Below are positions 42,664-52,162 of a stretch of 64,000 nt of DNA, in pieces. The notes below the pieces were generated by a model, which saw only the letters and a list, made by a program, of their open reading frames with translations, was not told the origin of the DNA and searched no databases. The position numbers and the translations under genes are program-made. The stretch covers positions 1-64,000 of the forward strand of contig NZ_JAAAPJ010000010.1 in assembly GCF_009909145.1 (NCBI RefSeq), written 5' to 3'. This DNA is from Corallococcus silvisoli (GTDB taxonomy: Bacteria; Myxococcota; Myxococcia; Myxococcales; Myxococcaceae). Each line of letters begins with the position of its first letter. Positions within the stretch are counted from its first letter, which is position 1.

Positions 42664-43602
42664 ATGAGAGGTCCAGCGGTGAAGCAGGGACGCGAGGGGG
42701 CGCGATGGCAGGCGGACGGGGCGCTGGTGCTCCTCTGCGTGTTCTGGGGCGCGACGTTCGTGGTGGTGAAGGACGCGCTCTCCTTCGCGGATCCCTTCAC
42801 CTTCCTCACCCTGCGCTTCGCGGTGGGCGCGGCGGTGCTGGCCCCGCTCGCCGGCCGGCGGATGTTCGAGCCGGGCACGCTGAAGAAGGGCTCGCTGCTG
42901 GCGGTGCTGCTGTTCCTGTGTTTCGCGCTCCAGACGGTGGGGCTCACGGACACCACGCCGTCGCGCGCGGCGTTCCTCACCGGGCTCAACGTCCTCTTCG
43001 TGCCGCTGCTGTCGGTGGTGCTCCTGCGGCGCCTGCCGCGGTGGGGCACCACGGTGGGGGTGGTGCTGGCGGCGGTGGGCCTGTATGCGCTGACGCGGCC
43101 CACGGAGGCATTGGCGAGGCCAGGGGCCGTGGGCGGCCTGTCGCTGGGCGACTGGCTGTCCGTCGGGTGCGCGGTGACGTACGCGGGGCACATCCTGCTC
43201 ACGGAGCGCTTCGCGTCGCGCGACGGCGTCCGGGGGCTGGTGGCGGTGCAGCTGGCCGGGGTGGCGCTGCTGTCCGCGCTGTGCCTGCCGTTCGTGGAGC
43301 GGAAGCTGGAGTGGACGCCGCCGCTCTGGGGCGCGGTGCTGGTGTGCGGCGTGTTCGCGAGCGCGCTCGCCATTGGCATCCAGACGTGGGGCCAGGCGCG
43401 CACCACGGCGGTGCGCGCGGCGCTCATCTTCGCGCTGGAGCCGGTGTTCGCCTCCGTCTACTCCGTGGCGGTGGGCCGCGAGGTGCTGGGCGCGCGCGAG
43501 TGGGGCGGGGGCGCGCTCATCCTCGTGGGCGTGCTGTTCTCCGAGCTGGGGCCCGTGGTGTGGGACGGGTGGCGGTCGCGGGTCCGCACGCCCGCCGCCT
43601 GA
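42664..43602 (+). CDS. EamA/DMT-family transporter
   Basis: 312 residues and ten transmembrane helices in two EamA halves. FWGATFVVVKDALSFADPFT, LRFAVGAAVLAPLAG and TDTTPSRAAFLTGLNVLFVP are in the first half. GIQTWGQARTTAVRAALIFA and LEPVFASVYSVAVGREVLG are in the second. The ATG at 42664 lacks a strong ribosome site; the GTG at 42679 (VKQGRE) is an alternative. Likely a metabolite exporter; substrate unknown. It is not closely related to the other EamA gene of the window at 21608. Confidence 0.88.
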   Translation: MRGPAVKQGREGARWQADGALVLLCVFWGATFVVVKDALSFADPFTFLTLRFAVGAAVLAPLAGRRMFEPGTLKKGSLLAVLLFLCFALQTVGLTDTTPSRAAFLTGLNVLFVPLLSVVLLRRLPRWGTTVGVVLAAVGLYALTRPTEALARPGAVGGLSLGDWLSVGCAVTYAGHILLTERFASRDGVRGLVAVQLAGVALLSALCLPFVERKLEWTPPLWGAVLVCGVFASALAIGIQTWGQARTTAVRAALIFALEPVFASVYSVAVGREVLGAREWGGGALILVGVLFSELGPVVWDGWRSRVRTPAA

Positions 43603-43678
43603 GCATCCGGCGCGGGGCCCGTGGCCGTCGCGGCCGGGGCGTGGAGGGCCGGGGCGCGCTATAGACAGCCCCCATCCC

Positions 43679-44653
43679 ATGAGCGTGGAGCTGAGACGAA
43701 ACGGGCTGCACCTGACGGGCACGCCCCTGGCGCTGGACGCGAAGCGCAAGTCGCCGCTGTCCTTCGTCAGCCATGGGCACTCGGACCACATCGCCCGGCA
43801 CGAGAGCACCATCGCGACCGCGGCCACGCTGCGCTTCATGGCCCACCGGCTGGGGCCGGTGTCGGCGCCGCTGTCGGTGCCCTTCCTGCGGCCGTTCGAG
43901 CTGGGGCCGCTGCTGCTGGAGCTCCTGCCCGCGGGGCACATCCTGGGCAGCGCGCAGCTCCGCGTCACCCGCGCGGATGGCCGGCGCATCGTCTACACGG
44001 GGGACCTGAACACCGCCCCGTCGCTCACCGCGGAGGCCACGGAGGTCGCGACCTGCGACACGCTCGTCATCGAGTCCACCTTCGGTCATCCGCGCTACCG
44101 CTTCCCGCCGCGCCCGGAGGTGCTGGGGCAGGTGGAGACGTGGCTGCGCGCGCAGCTGAACCGGGGCGTGACGCCGGTGCTCCTGGGCTATCCCCTGGGC
44201 AAGAGCCAGGAGGCCATGAAGCAGCTCGCGGGCCGGGGCTTCCAGCTGGTCGCGCACCCGTCCATCTTCGAGGTCGCGGAGCTGTACGCGCAGCTGGGCG
44301 TCCCCATCGAGAACCTGCGCCGCTATGACGGCCGCGTGGAGCCGGGCGAGGTCCTCTTCTTCCCGCCGCACCTGGCGCGCGGCGGGGCCCTGGCGCCGCA
44401 CTGGCCCCGGGCGACGGCGGTGCTCACCGGCTGGGCCCTGGACCCGGGCGGCGCGAGGCGCTACGGCGCGGACGTGGCCTTCCCGCTGTCGGACCACGCG
44501 GACTTCCCGTCGCTCCTGCGCTACGTGAAGGACACCGGGGCCCGGGAGGTCATCACCTGCCACGGCTTCGCGGAGGAGCTGGCGCAGGCGCTGCGGGACG
44601 CGGGCACGGACGCCCGCCCCCTGGGCAAGCCGCAGCAGATGGCCCTGTTTTGA
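43679..44653 (+). CDS. Metallo-beta-lactamase-fold exonuclease (SNM1/beta-CASP-like)
   Basis: 324 residues. The metal site is FVSHGHSDHIARH (His32, His34, Asp36, His37), with LPAGHILGSAQLRV, YTGDLNTAPSLTAEAT and VIESTFGHPRYRFPPR as in DNA-ligase-associated or mRNA-processing MBL exonucleases. FPLSDHADFPSLLRYV and VITCHGFAEELAQALR close the active site. It is expected to be a nuclease in DNA repair or RNA processing. No helicase or ligase partner is adjacent. A short gap separates it from the MOSC gene. Confidence 0.88.
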   Translation: MSVELRRNGLHLTGTPLALDAKRKSPLSFVSHGHSDHIARHESTIATAATLRFMAHRLGPVSAPLSVPFLRPFELGPLLLELLPAGHILGSAQLRVTRADGRRIVYTGDLNTAPSLTAEATEVATCDTLVIESTFGHPRYRFPPRPEVLGQVETWLRAQLNRGVTPVLLGYPLGKSQEAMKQLAGRGFQLVAHPSIFEVAELYAQLGVPIENLRRYDGRVEPGEVLFFPPHLARGGALAPHWPRATAVLTGWALDPGGARRYGADVAFPLSDHADFPSLLRYVKDTGAREVITCHGFAEELAQALRDAGTDARPLGKPQQMALF

Positions 44654-44689
44654 TTTCGCCGCTGGGACGTGTTGGAAGGAGCGCCTGTC

Positions 44690-45301
44690 ATGACCGCCCC
44701 CGCTCCCTCGCTCACCGGCCATCTCGCCAACGTGCTGCTCTGCACGGACGCTGAACCGAAGCGCTTCGTCACCCGGGAGGTCCCCGAGGTGAAGGTGTCC
44801 TTCGAGGGCATCGTCGGAGACCGGCACGCGGGCCTCACGCGGCTGGCGGACGTGCGCGTGCCGTGGTTCCCCAAGGGCACCGTCATCCGCAACACCCGGC
44901 AGCTGTCGGTCGTGTCGCGCGAGGAGCTGGCGGAGGTCGCGCTCGCGCTGGGCGTGCCGCACGTGCTGGCGTCGTGGCTGGGCGCGAACCTGGAGCTGGT
45001 CGGCGTGCCCCAGCTGACGCACCTGCCGCCCGGGACGCGGCTGTTCTTCCCGGAGGACGCGACGCTGGTGATGGAGGGGGAGAACCAGCCCTGCGTGCAC
45101 CCGGGCCGCGTCATCGAGGCGCACCACCCGGACCTGAAGGGGCTGGCGAGCCGCTTCGTGAAGGCCGCGTGGCGGAGGCGCGGCCTGGTGGGCTGGGTGG
45201 AGCGGCCGGGCCTCATCCGCGCCGGCGACGCGGTGCGGGTGATGCTGCCGCCGCCGGTGACGTACTCGCTGCCCGCCGCGCCGCGCGAGCAGGTGGGCTG
45301 A
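44690..45301 (+). CDS. MOSC-domain protein
   Basis: 203 residues. FEGIVGDRHAGLTRLADVRV, IRNTRQLSVVSREELAEVA, VLASWLGANLELVGVP and EGENQPCVHPGRVIEAHHP match MOSC (molybdenum cofactor sulfurase C-terminal) domains. The cysteine in QPCVHPG is the conserved position that carries sulfur or binds molybdenum cofactor. The ATG at 44690 follows GGAAGGAGCGCCTGTC; the in-frame GTG at 44669 is too far upstream. Convergent with the DUF3943 gene. Confidence 0.9.
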   Translation: MTAPAPSLTGHLANVLLCTDAEPKRFVTREVPEVKVSFEGIVGDRHAGLTRLADVRVPWFPKGTVIRNTRQLSVVSREELAEVALALGVPHVLASWLGANLELVGVPQLTHLPPGTRLFFPEDATLVMEGENQPCVHPGRVIEAHHPDLKGLASRFVKAAWRRRGLVGWVERPGLIRAGDAVRVMLPPPVTYSLPAAPREQVG

Positions 45302-45316
45302 GCCCCGCCGCTGCCC

Positions 45317-46795
45317 TCAGTGCACGGACATGAAGAAGCGCAGCTGGTACGTGTCCTTCGTCACATCCGGGAAGGCGCTGAAGCGGCTGTGGCGCTGGAA
45401 GTAGTTGGCCTCCACGCCCAGGCCCAGCCAGCGGTGGATGGGCAGGTCCAGCTGGAACTGCGCGGTGCGCACCTGGTGCGAACCGCTGGAGCCGTCCACC
45501 ACGATGAGGTGTGACAGCCCCAGCTCCAGCGACACGATGTCCCACGCGCCGCGCGCGTAGGCGACCTGGAACTGGAAGCCGCCGCCGGAGCAGTAGTCGT
45601 AGTTGCGGCCCTCGGTGCCGCTGTGCTCGGAGGAGATGCCGATGAGGATGAGGCCGTCCAGCAGCAGCGCCGAGCGCAGCGTGGAGTCCCCGGGGAGCTG
45701 GTGCAGGTACAGCGGGCCCACGGCGACGGACTGGCCTCCCAGCTCATACGCGAAGGTGTCCACGTACGACAGCTGCTGGAACAGGCCCAGGCGCAGCCCG
45801 TCGCGCTCGCCCTGCGCCAGCGACGTCGCCGTGAGCAGGCCCTGCAGCCGCGCGTAGCTCACCAGGTTGTGCTCCTGGGTGGTGAACTGCGCGCGCGCCT
45901 CGAAGGCGTCGAACGGGCGGCGGTAGGCCCCCCGGAACGCGTCCCCGTAGCGCAGGGAGAACTCGGCGAAGTACTGGTTCTTGCCCCCGGCCAGGGACCC
46001 GCCGTCGTCCAGCCGGAGGTAGCCCAGCGTGCCCCAGCTCGCGAAGTACGTGGGGGTCCAGTCCCGGGGCGTGGGGTGGTGGCGGGACACGTCGCCGCGC
46101 AGCAGCCGGTTGACGCCGCGCACGGGGCTGAGGGCCCCCGCGCCCAGCTCGTGGAAGAAGCGCTTGCGCCCGGTGGCCTCGGTGTCGAGCACCATGGAGG
46201 ACAGCCGGTAGAAGGCCTCGCCCATGGCCGAGCCGCCCAGGGTGGTGTTGATGAGGTCGTTGATGGACGGCGGGAACACCTCGCCAAACAGCTCCCACTG
46301 GAGGCTGCCCAGGAGCGTGAACGGCACGGAGGCGGCGTAGGAGAAGCCGTTGTCCCGGGCGGCCGCGTAGTAGAAGCTGCCGTTGTACGGGTGCGCGAAC
46401 TGGTTCTCGGAGAACCCGTCCCCGTCCCAGACGAAGCCCGTGCGCAGGTTGTTCTTCCACGTGTGCAGGTCCACCCGCGCCCAGACCTTGCCGCCAATCG
46501 TCCGGTCATAGGTCCACAGCGCCAGGTTGACGGCGGTGACCTCCGCCAGCGCGCGCCAGGGGTGGTGCCGGGGGTGGGTGTCCTCGTCGAGCTCCTCCTC
46601 GGGCTCCTCCTCCCGCTGGGGCGCGTCCGCGGGCAGCGGGGCGTCCTGCGCGAGCGGCGCGAGGGCGGCGGGCAGGGACCACGCCGGGGCCTGCGCGAGC
46701 GCGGCGCCCCACGGCAGGGTGAGCAGCAGCAGGACGCAGGGCGCCCACGGACACCGGCCTCCGCCCTGCTGCGGCCTGTGCGCGCCACGCTCCAT
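45317..46795 (-). CDS. DUF3943 outer-membrane protein
   Basis: 492 residues with a signal peptide (LLLLTLPWGAALAQA) and an acidic, Pro-rich linker. The DUF3943 block is at about 110-215: NLRTGFVWDGDGFSENQFAH, PYNGSFYYAAARDNGFSYAA and FGEVFPPSINDLINTTLGG. The remaining 270 residues alternate like a beta barrel (YAELGGQSVAVGPLY-type strands) and end FMSVH. It is likely an outer-membrane protein; the role is unknown. An in-frame extension upstream to 47089 was rejected because it lacks a signal and has odd codon use. Confidence 0.82.
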   Translation of the reverse strand: MERGAHRPQQGGGRCPWAPCVLLLLTLPWGAALAQAPAWSLPAALAPLAQDAPLPADAPQREEEPEEELDEDTHPRHHPWRALAEVTAVNLALWTYDRTIGGKVWARVDLHTWKNNLRTGFVWDGDGFSENQFAHPYNGSFYYAAARDNGFSYAASVPFTLLGSLQWELFGEVFPPSINDLINTTLGGSAMGEAFYRLSSMVLDTEATGRKRFFHELGAGALSPVRGVNRLLRGDVSRHHPTPRDWTPTYFASWGTLGYLRLDDGGSLAGGKNQYFAEFSLRYGDAFRGAYRRPFDAFEARAQFTTQEHNLVSYARLQGLLTATSLAQGERDGLRLGLFQQLSYVDTFAYELGGQSVAVGPLYLHQLPGDSTLRSALLLDGLILIGISSEHSGTEGRNYDYCSGGGFQFQVAYARGAWDIVSLELGLSHLIVVDGSSGSHQVRTAQFQLDLPIHRWLGLGVEANYFQRHSRFSAFPDVTKDTYQLRFFMSVH

Positions 46796-47039
46796 GACTT
46801 CGCCCACGTCTCCGCTGGAGCCGTCAGCTCCCGCGCGACGCCCGCCGTGCCCCAGGGCGCAGAGATAGGCAGCTTCCTTCTGGGAGGCGCCCCTCCCCAT
46901 GGGGAGGGGAGATGACGGGATTCCGGTGTCCCGGGCACGGCGGGATGGAGCCCCAAGCAGAAGGCCCGGCGGGAGGCGCCTTCGCGCTCCGACCGGGCCT
47001 TCGTCATGCATCACCTTCCGCGGCGCGGAAGGGCCGGCG

Positions 47040-48521
47040 TCACGCGTCCGGCGACTGGACGATGAGCTTCTCCTTGCCGCACACGTCACACCGCACGTGC
47101 ACGAACAGGTCGTCGTCGCTGTCCTCGGGCACCTCGCCCTCGGGCACGCCCAGCTCCGCCTTGGCCAGCGCCGCCACCTTGGACGGGATGTCCTGCGCCT
47201 TGAGCGACTGCACGTAGGTCATCTCGCGCTCGTGGCACTCGCGCACCTCCGGGCCCGCGAGCCACGGCGGCTCCATGCCCTCCGGCAGCCGGCTGAGCAG
47301 CTCCAGGTTGGACACCGACTCCGCCAGGTACGCCAGGCGACGCAGGCGCGCCTCCTCCGGCAGGGCCGCGAACACCTGGAAGCCCTCCAGCAGCGTCTGC
47401 CGGTCGTCGCCCGTGGCCGCCTGCGCCAGCTCCATGGACGCCTCGGCCGAGTCCAGCGCCTCTTCCCAGTTGTTCTCCGGGTTGAAGCCCGCCTCCAGCA
47501 GCGACGTGTACAGCTGCGCGGCGGCCAGCCGGCGGCGGACCTCGTGCAGGTGCTCCACCACCTCGTGCGTCAGGCGCAGCTCCAGCAGCGCCCCCGTGGT
47601 GCGCGGGTCGATGGAGCCCGTGAGGTCGTCCACCTCCACCTCGGCGCGCAGCTCGCCCTTGAGCTGCTTGGCCGCGGCGAAGCGGAACAGGGGCAGCACG
47701 CCCACCTCGCGCAGGTACACCGCCGCGACGTTGGCCTCCTTGCCGCCCATGCGCAGCGCCTTCTGCGCGCGCTCCACCGCGCCGGGGTCCGCCGCGGGCT
47801 TCTTGTTCTCCAGCCGCGTCTTCACCGCCTCGCGGTAGAGCGTCTCCAGCGAGCTGCCCGGCGGCAGCCGCTGCGGCAGGAGCGGGCGCAGGCCCGGCAC
47901 GTCCAGCACCCAGAGCGGGGGAGCGCCCACGTGCTTGAGCGCCCGGAAGAAGAGCGAGCCCGGCGGATCCTGCGGCCGGAACGGGGGCAGGTCGTCCGGG
48001 TGCGCGGAGCCCGCGCCGTCCATCGCGCCGCCACCGCCGCCGTGCGACTGGCCGAGCATCTTCTCGCGCTGCTCGCGCGTGAAGGCCGTGATTCCCTGGA
48101 CCGGCGGGGGCGGGGGCGGGGGGGCTTCCTCCCCATCCAGGCCCGTCACCCGGTCCATGTCCACGTCGTCCAGCTCCAGGTCCTCCAGACCCTTGGCGCC
48201 GGTGAAGTCACATCTCAGGAGCTTCAGCTTCTCGAAGGTACAGCCTTCCAGGTTGGCGCCGCGGAAGTCGCAGTCCTGCAGGCGGCCTCCGTGGAAATAG
48301 GCGTTGGAGAGGTCCGTGTCCCGGAAGTTCATCTTCGACAGGTCACAGCGCTCCCACTCGGAGCCCACCAGTCCGAGCCCGGACAGGTCGGCGTTGGCGG
48401 AGAACAGCTGCGTGAACGTGGCTCCCGTGTGGTCGTTGGCCACCTGTCCGGACTTGCGCAGGCGGTTCCACTCGGCGGAGCCGCTCTGGAGCAGCTTCTC
48501 GATAGTTGGGGCTTTCGGCAT
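47040..48521 (-). CDS. Pentapeptide-repeat protein with helical C-terminal half
   Basis: 493 residues. Residues about 40-120 are pentapeptide repeats of the A(D/N)Lxx type (FSANADLSGLGLVGSEWERC; DLSKMNFRDTDLSNAYFHGG; CDFRGANLEGCTFEKLKLLR), forming a right-handed quadrilateral helix. A proline run (APPPPPPPVQ) links to an alpha-helical region of 340 residues. The end is RCDVCGKEKLIVQSPDA, where CxxC could bind zinc as half a site. I do not recognise the helical part. Start chosen at 48521; the frame upstream is improbable. Divergent from the pseudouridine synthase, 44 bases apart. Confidence 0.8.
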   Translation of the reverse strand: MPKAPTIEKLLQSGSAEWNRLRKSGQVANDHTGATFTQLFSANADLSGLGLVGSEWERCDLSKMNFRDTDLSNAYFHGGRLQDCDFRGANLEGCTFEKLKLLRCDFTGAKGLEDLELDDVDMDRVTGLDGEEAPPPPPPPVQGITAFTREQREKMLGQSHGGGGGAMDGAGSAHPDDLPPFRPQDPPGSLFFRALKHVGAPPLWVLDVPGLRPLLPQRLPPGSSLETLYREAVKTRLENKKPAADPGAVERAQKALRMGGKEANVAAVYLREVGVLPLFRFAAAKQLKGELRAEVEVDDLTGSIDPRTTGALLELRLTHEVVEHLHEVRRRLAAAQLYTSLLEAGFNPENNWEEALDSAEASMELAQAATGDDRQTLLEGFQVFAALPEEARLRRLAYLAESVSNLELLSRLPEGMEPPWLAGPEVRECHEREMTYVQSLKAQDIPSKVAALAKAELGVPEGEVPEDSDDDLFVHVRCDVCGKEKLIVQSPDA

Positions 48522-48565
48522 GGACCGCGAATTATTCGTGTGGTCTGGTCCAGGCGCCAGCACAA

Positions 48566-49528
48566 ATGATCGAGTACCGAATCGAAGCCGACACCGTCGG
48601 GATGCGGCTGGACAAGCACCTGCGCAAGCGGATGCCCAACGTCCCCGTCAGCCACCTCTTCAAGATGATCCGCACCAAGAAGGTGCGGGTCAACGGCAAG
48701 CGCGCGCAGCCGGAGCAGTTGCTCGCCGAAGGAGACGTGCTCACCATCCGCGGCACCGAAGAGCAGCTCACCCTGGCGGAGCGTCCGAAATCGGACCGTC
48801 CGCCCCCCCCGCCGCCGCCCGTGGACCCCTCACGGCTGGTCATCCTCAAGGAAGACGACTGGCTCATGGCCGTGGACAAGCCCAGTGGCATGGCCGTCCA
48901 TACCGGCAGCGGCATCACCGGGGGCACCCTGGTGGACTACGTGCGGGCCTACCTGGGCCCCAAGGCCACCCGGAACGACTTCACCGCCTCCCCGGCCCAC
49001 CGCCTGGACCGGGAGACCTCCGGCGTCATCCTGGTGGCCAAGCGCCGCCCGGCGATGGTCCATTTCACGGAAATCTTCACGAATGGCCACCCGAAGAAGC
49101 GCTACCTGACCCTGGTGAAGGGGAAGATGCCCAAGGACTCAGGGGTCATCGACCTGCCGCTCGCCGAGCACCAGCAGACGGCCGAGTCCAAGGCCCGTCG
49201 GGGAGTGAACATGCAGGAGGCCGTCACCCGCTGGAAGGTCGTGCGCCAGTCGAGCGAGGCAGCCCTCCTCTCCTGCACCATCGAGACCGGGCGCACGCAT
49301 CAGATAAGAAGGCACCTGGTCGCCGTGGGCCACCCGGTGGCGGGTGACAAGAAGTACGGAGACTTCGCCTTCAACCGCGACGTGCGGGCGCGCTGGGGGC
49401 TCAAACGTCTGTTCCTGCACGCCGAGCGCATCGAATTTCCGCACCCCGAAGATGGAAGGAAGGTCGTCGTGGAGACCCCGCTTCCTCCCGAACTCACGGA
49501 CGTGCTGAAGCGGGCGGCGCTCCTCTAA
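48566..49528 (+). CDS. RluA-family pseudouridine synthase
   Basis: 320 residues. An S4 domain (RLDKHLRKRMPNVPVSHLFK; KKVRVNGKRAQPEQLLAEGD) is followed by a Pro run (PPPPPPPVDPS). The synthase core has the catalytic Asp in AHRLDRETSGVILVAK, plus ETGRTHQIRRHLVAVGHPV and KRLFLHAERIEFPHP. It isomerises uridines in rRNA or tRNA. RluC and RluD are the closest types, but the exact site cannot be called. The ATG at 48566 opens the S4 domain directly. 30 bases separate it from the PBP gene. Confidence 0.93.
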   Translation: MIEYRIEADTVGMRLDKHLRKRMPNVPVSHLFKMIRTKKVRVNGKRAQPEQLLAEGDVLTIRGTEEQLTLAERPKSDRPPPPPPPVDPSRLVILKEDDWLMAVDKPSGMAVHTGSGITGGTLVDYVRAYLGPKATRNDFTASPAHRLDRETSGVILVAKRRPAMVHFTEIFTNGHPKKRYLTLVKGKMPKDSGVIDLPLAEHQQTAESKARRGVNMQEAVTRWKVVRQSSEAALLSCTIETGRTHQIRRHLVAVGHPVAGDKKYGDFAFNRDVRARWGLKRLFLHAERIEFPHPEDGRKVVVETPLPPELTDVLKRAALL

Positions 49529-49558
49529 GCCTTGAGCCCAGGACTCGACAGAACACGC

Positions 49559-52132
49559 ATGTCCGACCCGAAGACTGACCGCAGCGGCAAGAAGCTGGTG
49601 CTCGACGGCGTTCCGCCCAAGCGCAACATCCTCGTGCGCTTGATGAAGCTCGTCGCCGTGCTGGGCCTGATGGGCGCCACCGCGGGGGCGCTCGCCATCG
49701 TGGCCGCCTACTACATCTTCTCCGCGGGGCTGCCCGCCATCCCGAAGGTGGACGAGTACTGGCCGCCCATCGTCACGGAGGTCTACACCGACGACGCCGT
49801 GCTCGCGGGCGAGTTCTACAACGAGCGGCGCAAGGTGGTGCCCTACGAGCGCATCCCCAAGCGGCTGGTGCAGGCGTTCATCGCCAGCGAGGACTCCAGC
49901 TTCTTCGACCACTTCGGCGTGGACGTGCTGGGCACCGCGCGCGCGGTGTCCAAGACGGTCCTGACCAAGCTGGGGCTCCGGGGCGGCGGCGTGCAGGGCG
50001 GCTCCACGCTCACGCAGCAGACCGCGAAGGCGGTCCTCATCTCCGCGGAGGGCTACAAGGAGGCCACCGCGAAGACGCCCAAGCGCAAGATTCGCGAGGC
50101 CATCCTCGCCTTCCGCCTGGAGCAGGCGCTGACCAAGGAGGAGATCCTCTACCTCTACTTGAACAACGTCTTCCTCGGGCACCACAGCTACGGCGTGCAG
50201 AGCGCGGCGGAGAACTACTACCGCAAGGACGTGCGCGACCTGACGCTGGGGGAGATGACGCTCATCGCGGGCCTGCCCCAGGCGCCCAGCCGCTACTCGC
50301 CCTTCCTGCGCCCGGAGGCCGCGAAGAAGCGCCGCTCCTACGTGCTGGGGCGCATGCTGATTGAAGGGATGATCTCCAAGGCGGAGCACGACCAGGCCGA
50401 CGCGGAGCCGGTGAAGGTGTACCCCGTGGAGGACGTCTTCCACGAGTTCGCCCCGTACTTCGTGGAGCAGGTGCGCAAGGACGTGGTGGACCGCTACGGC
50501 AACCCCGTGCTGCTGAAGGAGGGCCTCAAGGTCTTCACCACCATGGACAGCGAGCGGCAGCGCGCGGCGCAGGACTCCGTGCTGAACGGCCTGATGTCCG
50601 TGGACAAGCGCCAGGGCTGGCGCGGCCCGGTGCTGCAGCTGGCCACCGACGGCGAGCGCAAGGCGTTCATCGACAAGGCGAAGAAGGCGATGGGCAAGGA
50701 GCAGCTCGTCGAGAACCGCCTCTACGTGGGCGTCGTCAGCCGCATCGACGACGACGGCAAGGGCGCGGACGTGCAGGTGGGGCCGCACCAGGGCCGGCTG
50801 CCGCTGCTGGGCATGCGCTGGGCGCGCAAGGTGAACCCGGAGGGCTACTACCCGGCGAGCATGATCACCTCCGTCAAGAAGGCCCTGGCGGTGGGCGACG
50901 TGGTGGTGCTCCGTCACGTCGCGAAGAAGGAGCTGACGGACGACAAGGAGCAGTGGGACCGGAAGCTGGCGGAGGAGATCCCCGACGAGGGCCTGAAGCT
51001 CTTCCGGCTGGAGCAGACCCCGGAGGCGCAGAGCGCGCTGGTCTCCATTGATCCGCACCGCCAGTACCTCACGGCGATGGTGGGCGGCTACGACTTCGAC
51101 GACAACGAGTTCAACCGCGCCTTCCAGGCGTGCCGCCAGCCGGGCAGCTCCTTCAAGCCGTTCGTGTACTCGGCGGCGCTGGAGCAGCTGGACTGGACGG
51201 AGGCCACCGTCATCGTGGACTCGCCCATCGTGGAGCACGACCCGGACAACAAGGTGTCGTGGAAGCCGGCCAACTACAGCGAGGAGTTCGTGGGCGACGT
51301 GCTGCTGCGCACCGCGCTGGTGAACTCCATGAACATCCCCGCGGTGAAGACGTTCGGCGCGGTGGGCGTCCACAACATGGCGGACTGGGCGAAGAAGCTG
51401 GGCATGACGACGCCCATGAACATGGACTTCTCCGCGGCGCTGGGCTCGTCCTGCGTGTACCCGTTCGACCTGGCGAGCGTCTACGCGACCTTCAACCGCT
51501 ACGGCCGCAAGAAGCCCACGTACTTCATCCGCAAGGTGGAGGACCGCTTCGGCCGCACGCTGGAGGACCACACCGCGTTCGACGACGCGTGGGCCCCGCT
51601 GCAGGACCGCGTGGCCGCGGGCTACGCGCGCCTCTTCGAGCCGGGCGAGCAGGTGATGAGCCCGGAGACGGGCTACATCCTCACGCACCTCTTGCGCGGC
51701 GTGGTGCTCCAGGGCACCGGTGGCCCGGCGCAGAAGCTGGGCAAGCCGGCGGCGGGCAAGACGGGCACGACGAACGACTCCTTCGACGCGTGGTTCGCCG
51801 GCTACACCAAGGACCTGGTGACGGTGGCGTGGGTGGGCTACGACCTGAACCCGCACCCGCTGGGCCGCTATGAGACCGGTGGCCGCGCGGCGCTGCCCAT
51901 CTGGCTCAACTACATGAAGCGCGCGCTGGAGGGCCGGCCGCAGCCGGAGTTCTACCCCTGGCAGTCCATGCAGCTGGCGCGGCTCTACATCGACAAGAAG
52001 ACGGGCAAGGTGTCCAACCCCGGCGCCAAGGGCGCGGAGCTGATGTTCTTCAAGAAGGGCACCGAGCCGAAGGAGGCCGTGCCCGACAAGAACCAGGTCG
52101 GGGTGGATCAATTCATGATGGGCGCGCAGTAG
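49559..52132 (+). CDS. Class A penicillin-binding protein (PBP1A type)
   Basis: 857 residues. A membrane helix at about 29-55 is followed by the GT51 glycosyltransferase with catalytic Glu111 (ASEDSSFFDHFG) and QGGSTLTQQTAKAVL. An OB-like domain is at about 385-460. The transpeptidase has SSFK at 530-533, SMN at 590-592 and KTGT at 734-737. It polymerises and crosslinks peptidoglycan. The insert between GT and TP is of PBP1A size. The ATG at 49559 is used; a TTG at 49532 is unlikely. Two lysine-rich segments at the C terminus (YIDKKTGKVSNPG) are normal. Confidence 0.95.
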   Translation: MSDPKTDRSGKKLVLDGVPPKRNILVRLMKLVAVLGLMGATAGALAIVAAYYIFSAGLPAIPKVDEYWPPIVTEVYTDDAVLAGEFYNERRKVVPYERIPKRLVQAFIASEDSSFFDHFGVDVLGTARAVSKTVLTKLGLRGGGVQGGSTLTQQTAKAVLISAEGYKEATAKTPKRKIREAILAFRLEQALTKEEILYLYLNNVFLGHHSYGVQSAAENYYRKDVRDLTLGEMTLIAGLPQAPSRYSPFLRPEAAKKRRSYVLGRMLIEGMISKAEHDQADAEPVKVYPVEDVFHEFAPYFVEQVRKDVVDRYGNPVLLKEGLKVFTTMDSERQRAAQDSVLNGLMSVDKRQGWRGPVLQLATDGERKAFIDKAKKAMGKEQLVENRLYVGVVSRIDDDGKGADVQVGPHQGRLPLLGMRWARKVNPEGYYPASMITSVKKALAVGDVVVLRHVAKKELTDDKEQWDRKLAEEIPDEGLKLFRLEQTPEAQSALVSIDPHRQYLTAMVGGYDFDDNEFNRAFQACRQPGSSFKPFVYSAALEQLDWTEATVIVDSPIVEHDPDNKVSWKPANYSEEFVGDVLLRTALVNSMNIPAVKTFGAVGVHNMADWAKKLGMTTPMNMDFSAALGSSCVYPFDLASVYATFNRYGRKKPTYFIRKVEDRFGRTLEDHTAFDDAWAPLQDRVAAGYARLFEPGEQVMSPETGYILTHLLRGVVLQGTGGPAQKLGKPAAGKTGTTNDSFDAWFAGYTKDLVTVAWVGYDLNPHPLGRYETGGRAALPIWLNYMKRALEGRPQPEFYPWQSMQLARLYIDKKTGKVSNPGAKGAELMFFKKGTEPKEAVPDKNQVGVDQFMMGAQ

Positions 52133-52162
52133 GCCGCGCGCTCCATCCGGTGGCAGCGCCCC

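Noticed and set aside
41347..43989. 880-codon minus-strand frame over the S26/GNAT and EamA genes
   Set aside because: Arg/His/Pro-rich shadow of real genes on the plus strand.
46796..47089. Upstream extension of the DUF3943 protein
   Set aside because: No signal peptide at the new N terminus and codon use unlike the rest of the gene.
49139..52111. 990-codon open frame antisense to the PBP1A gene
   Set aside because: High-GC third-position bias keeps the opposite strand open; the translation is low-complexity His/Arg/Leu and matches nothing, while the plus strand has full PBP motifs.
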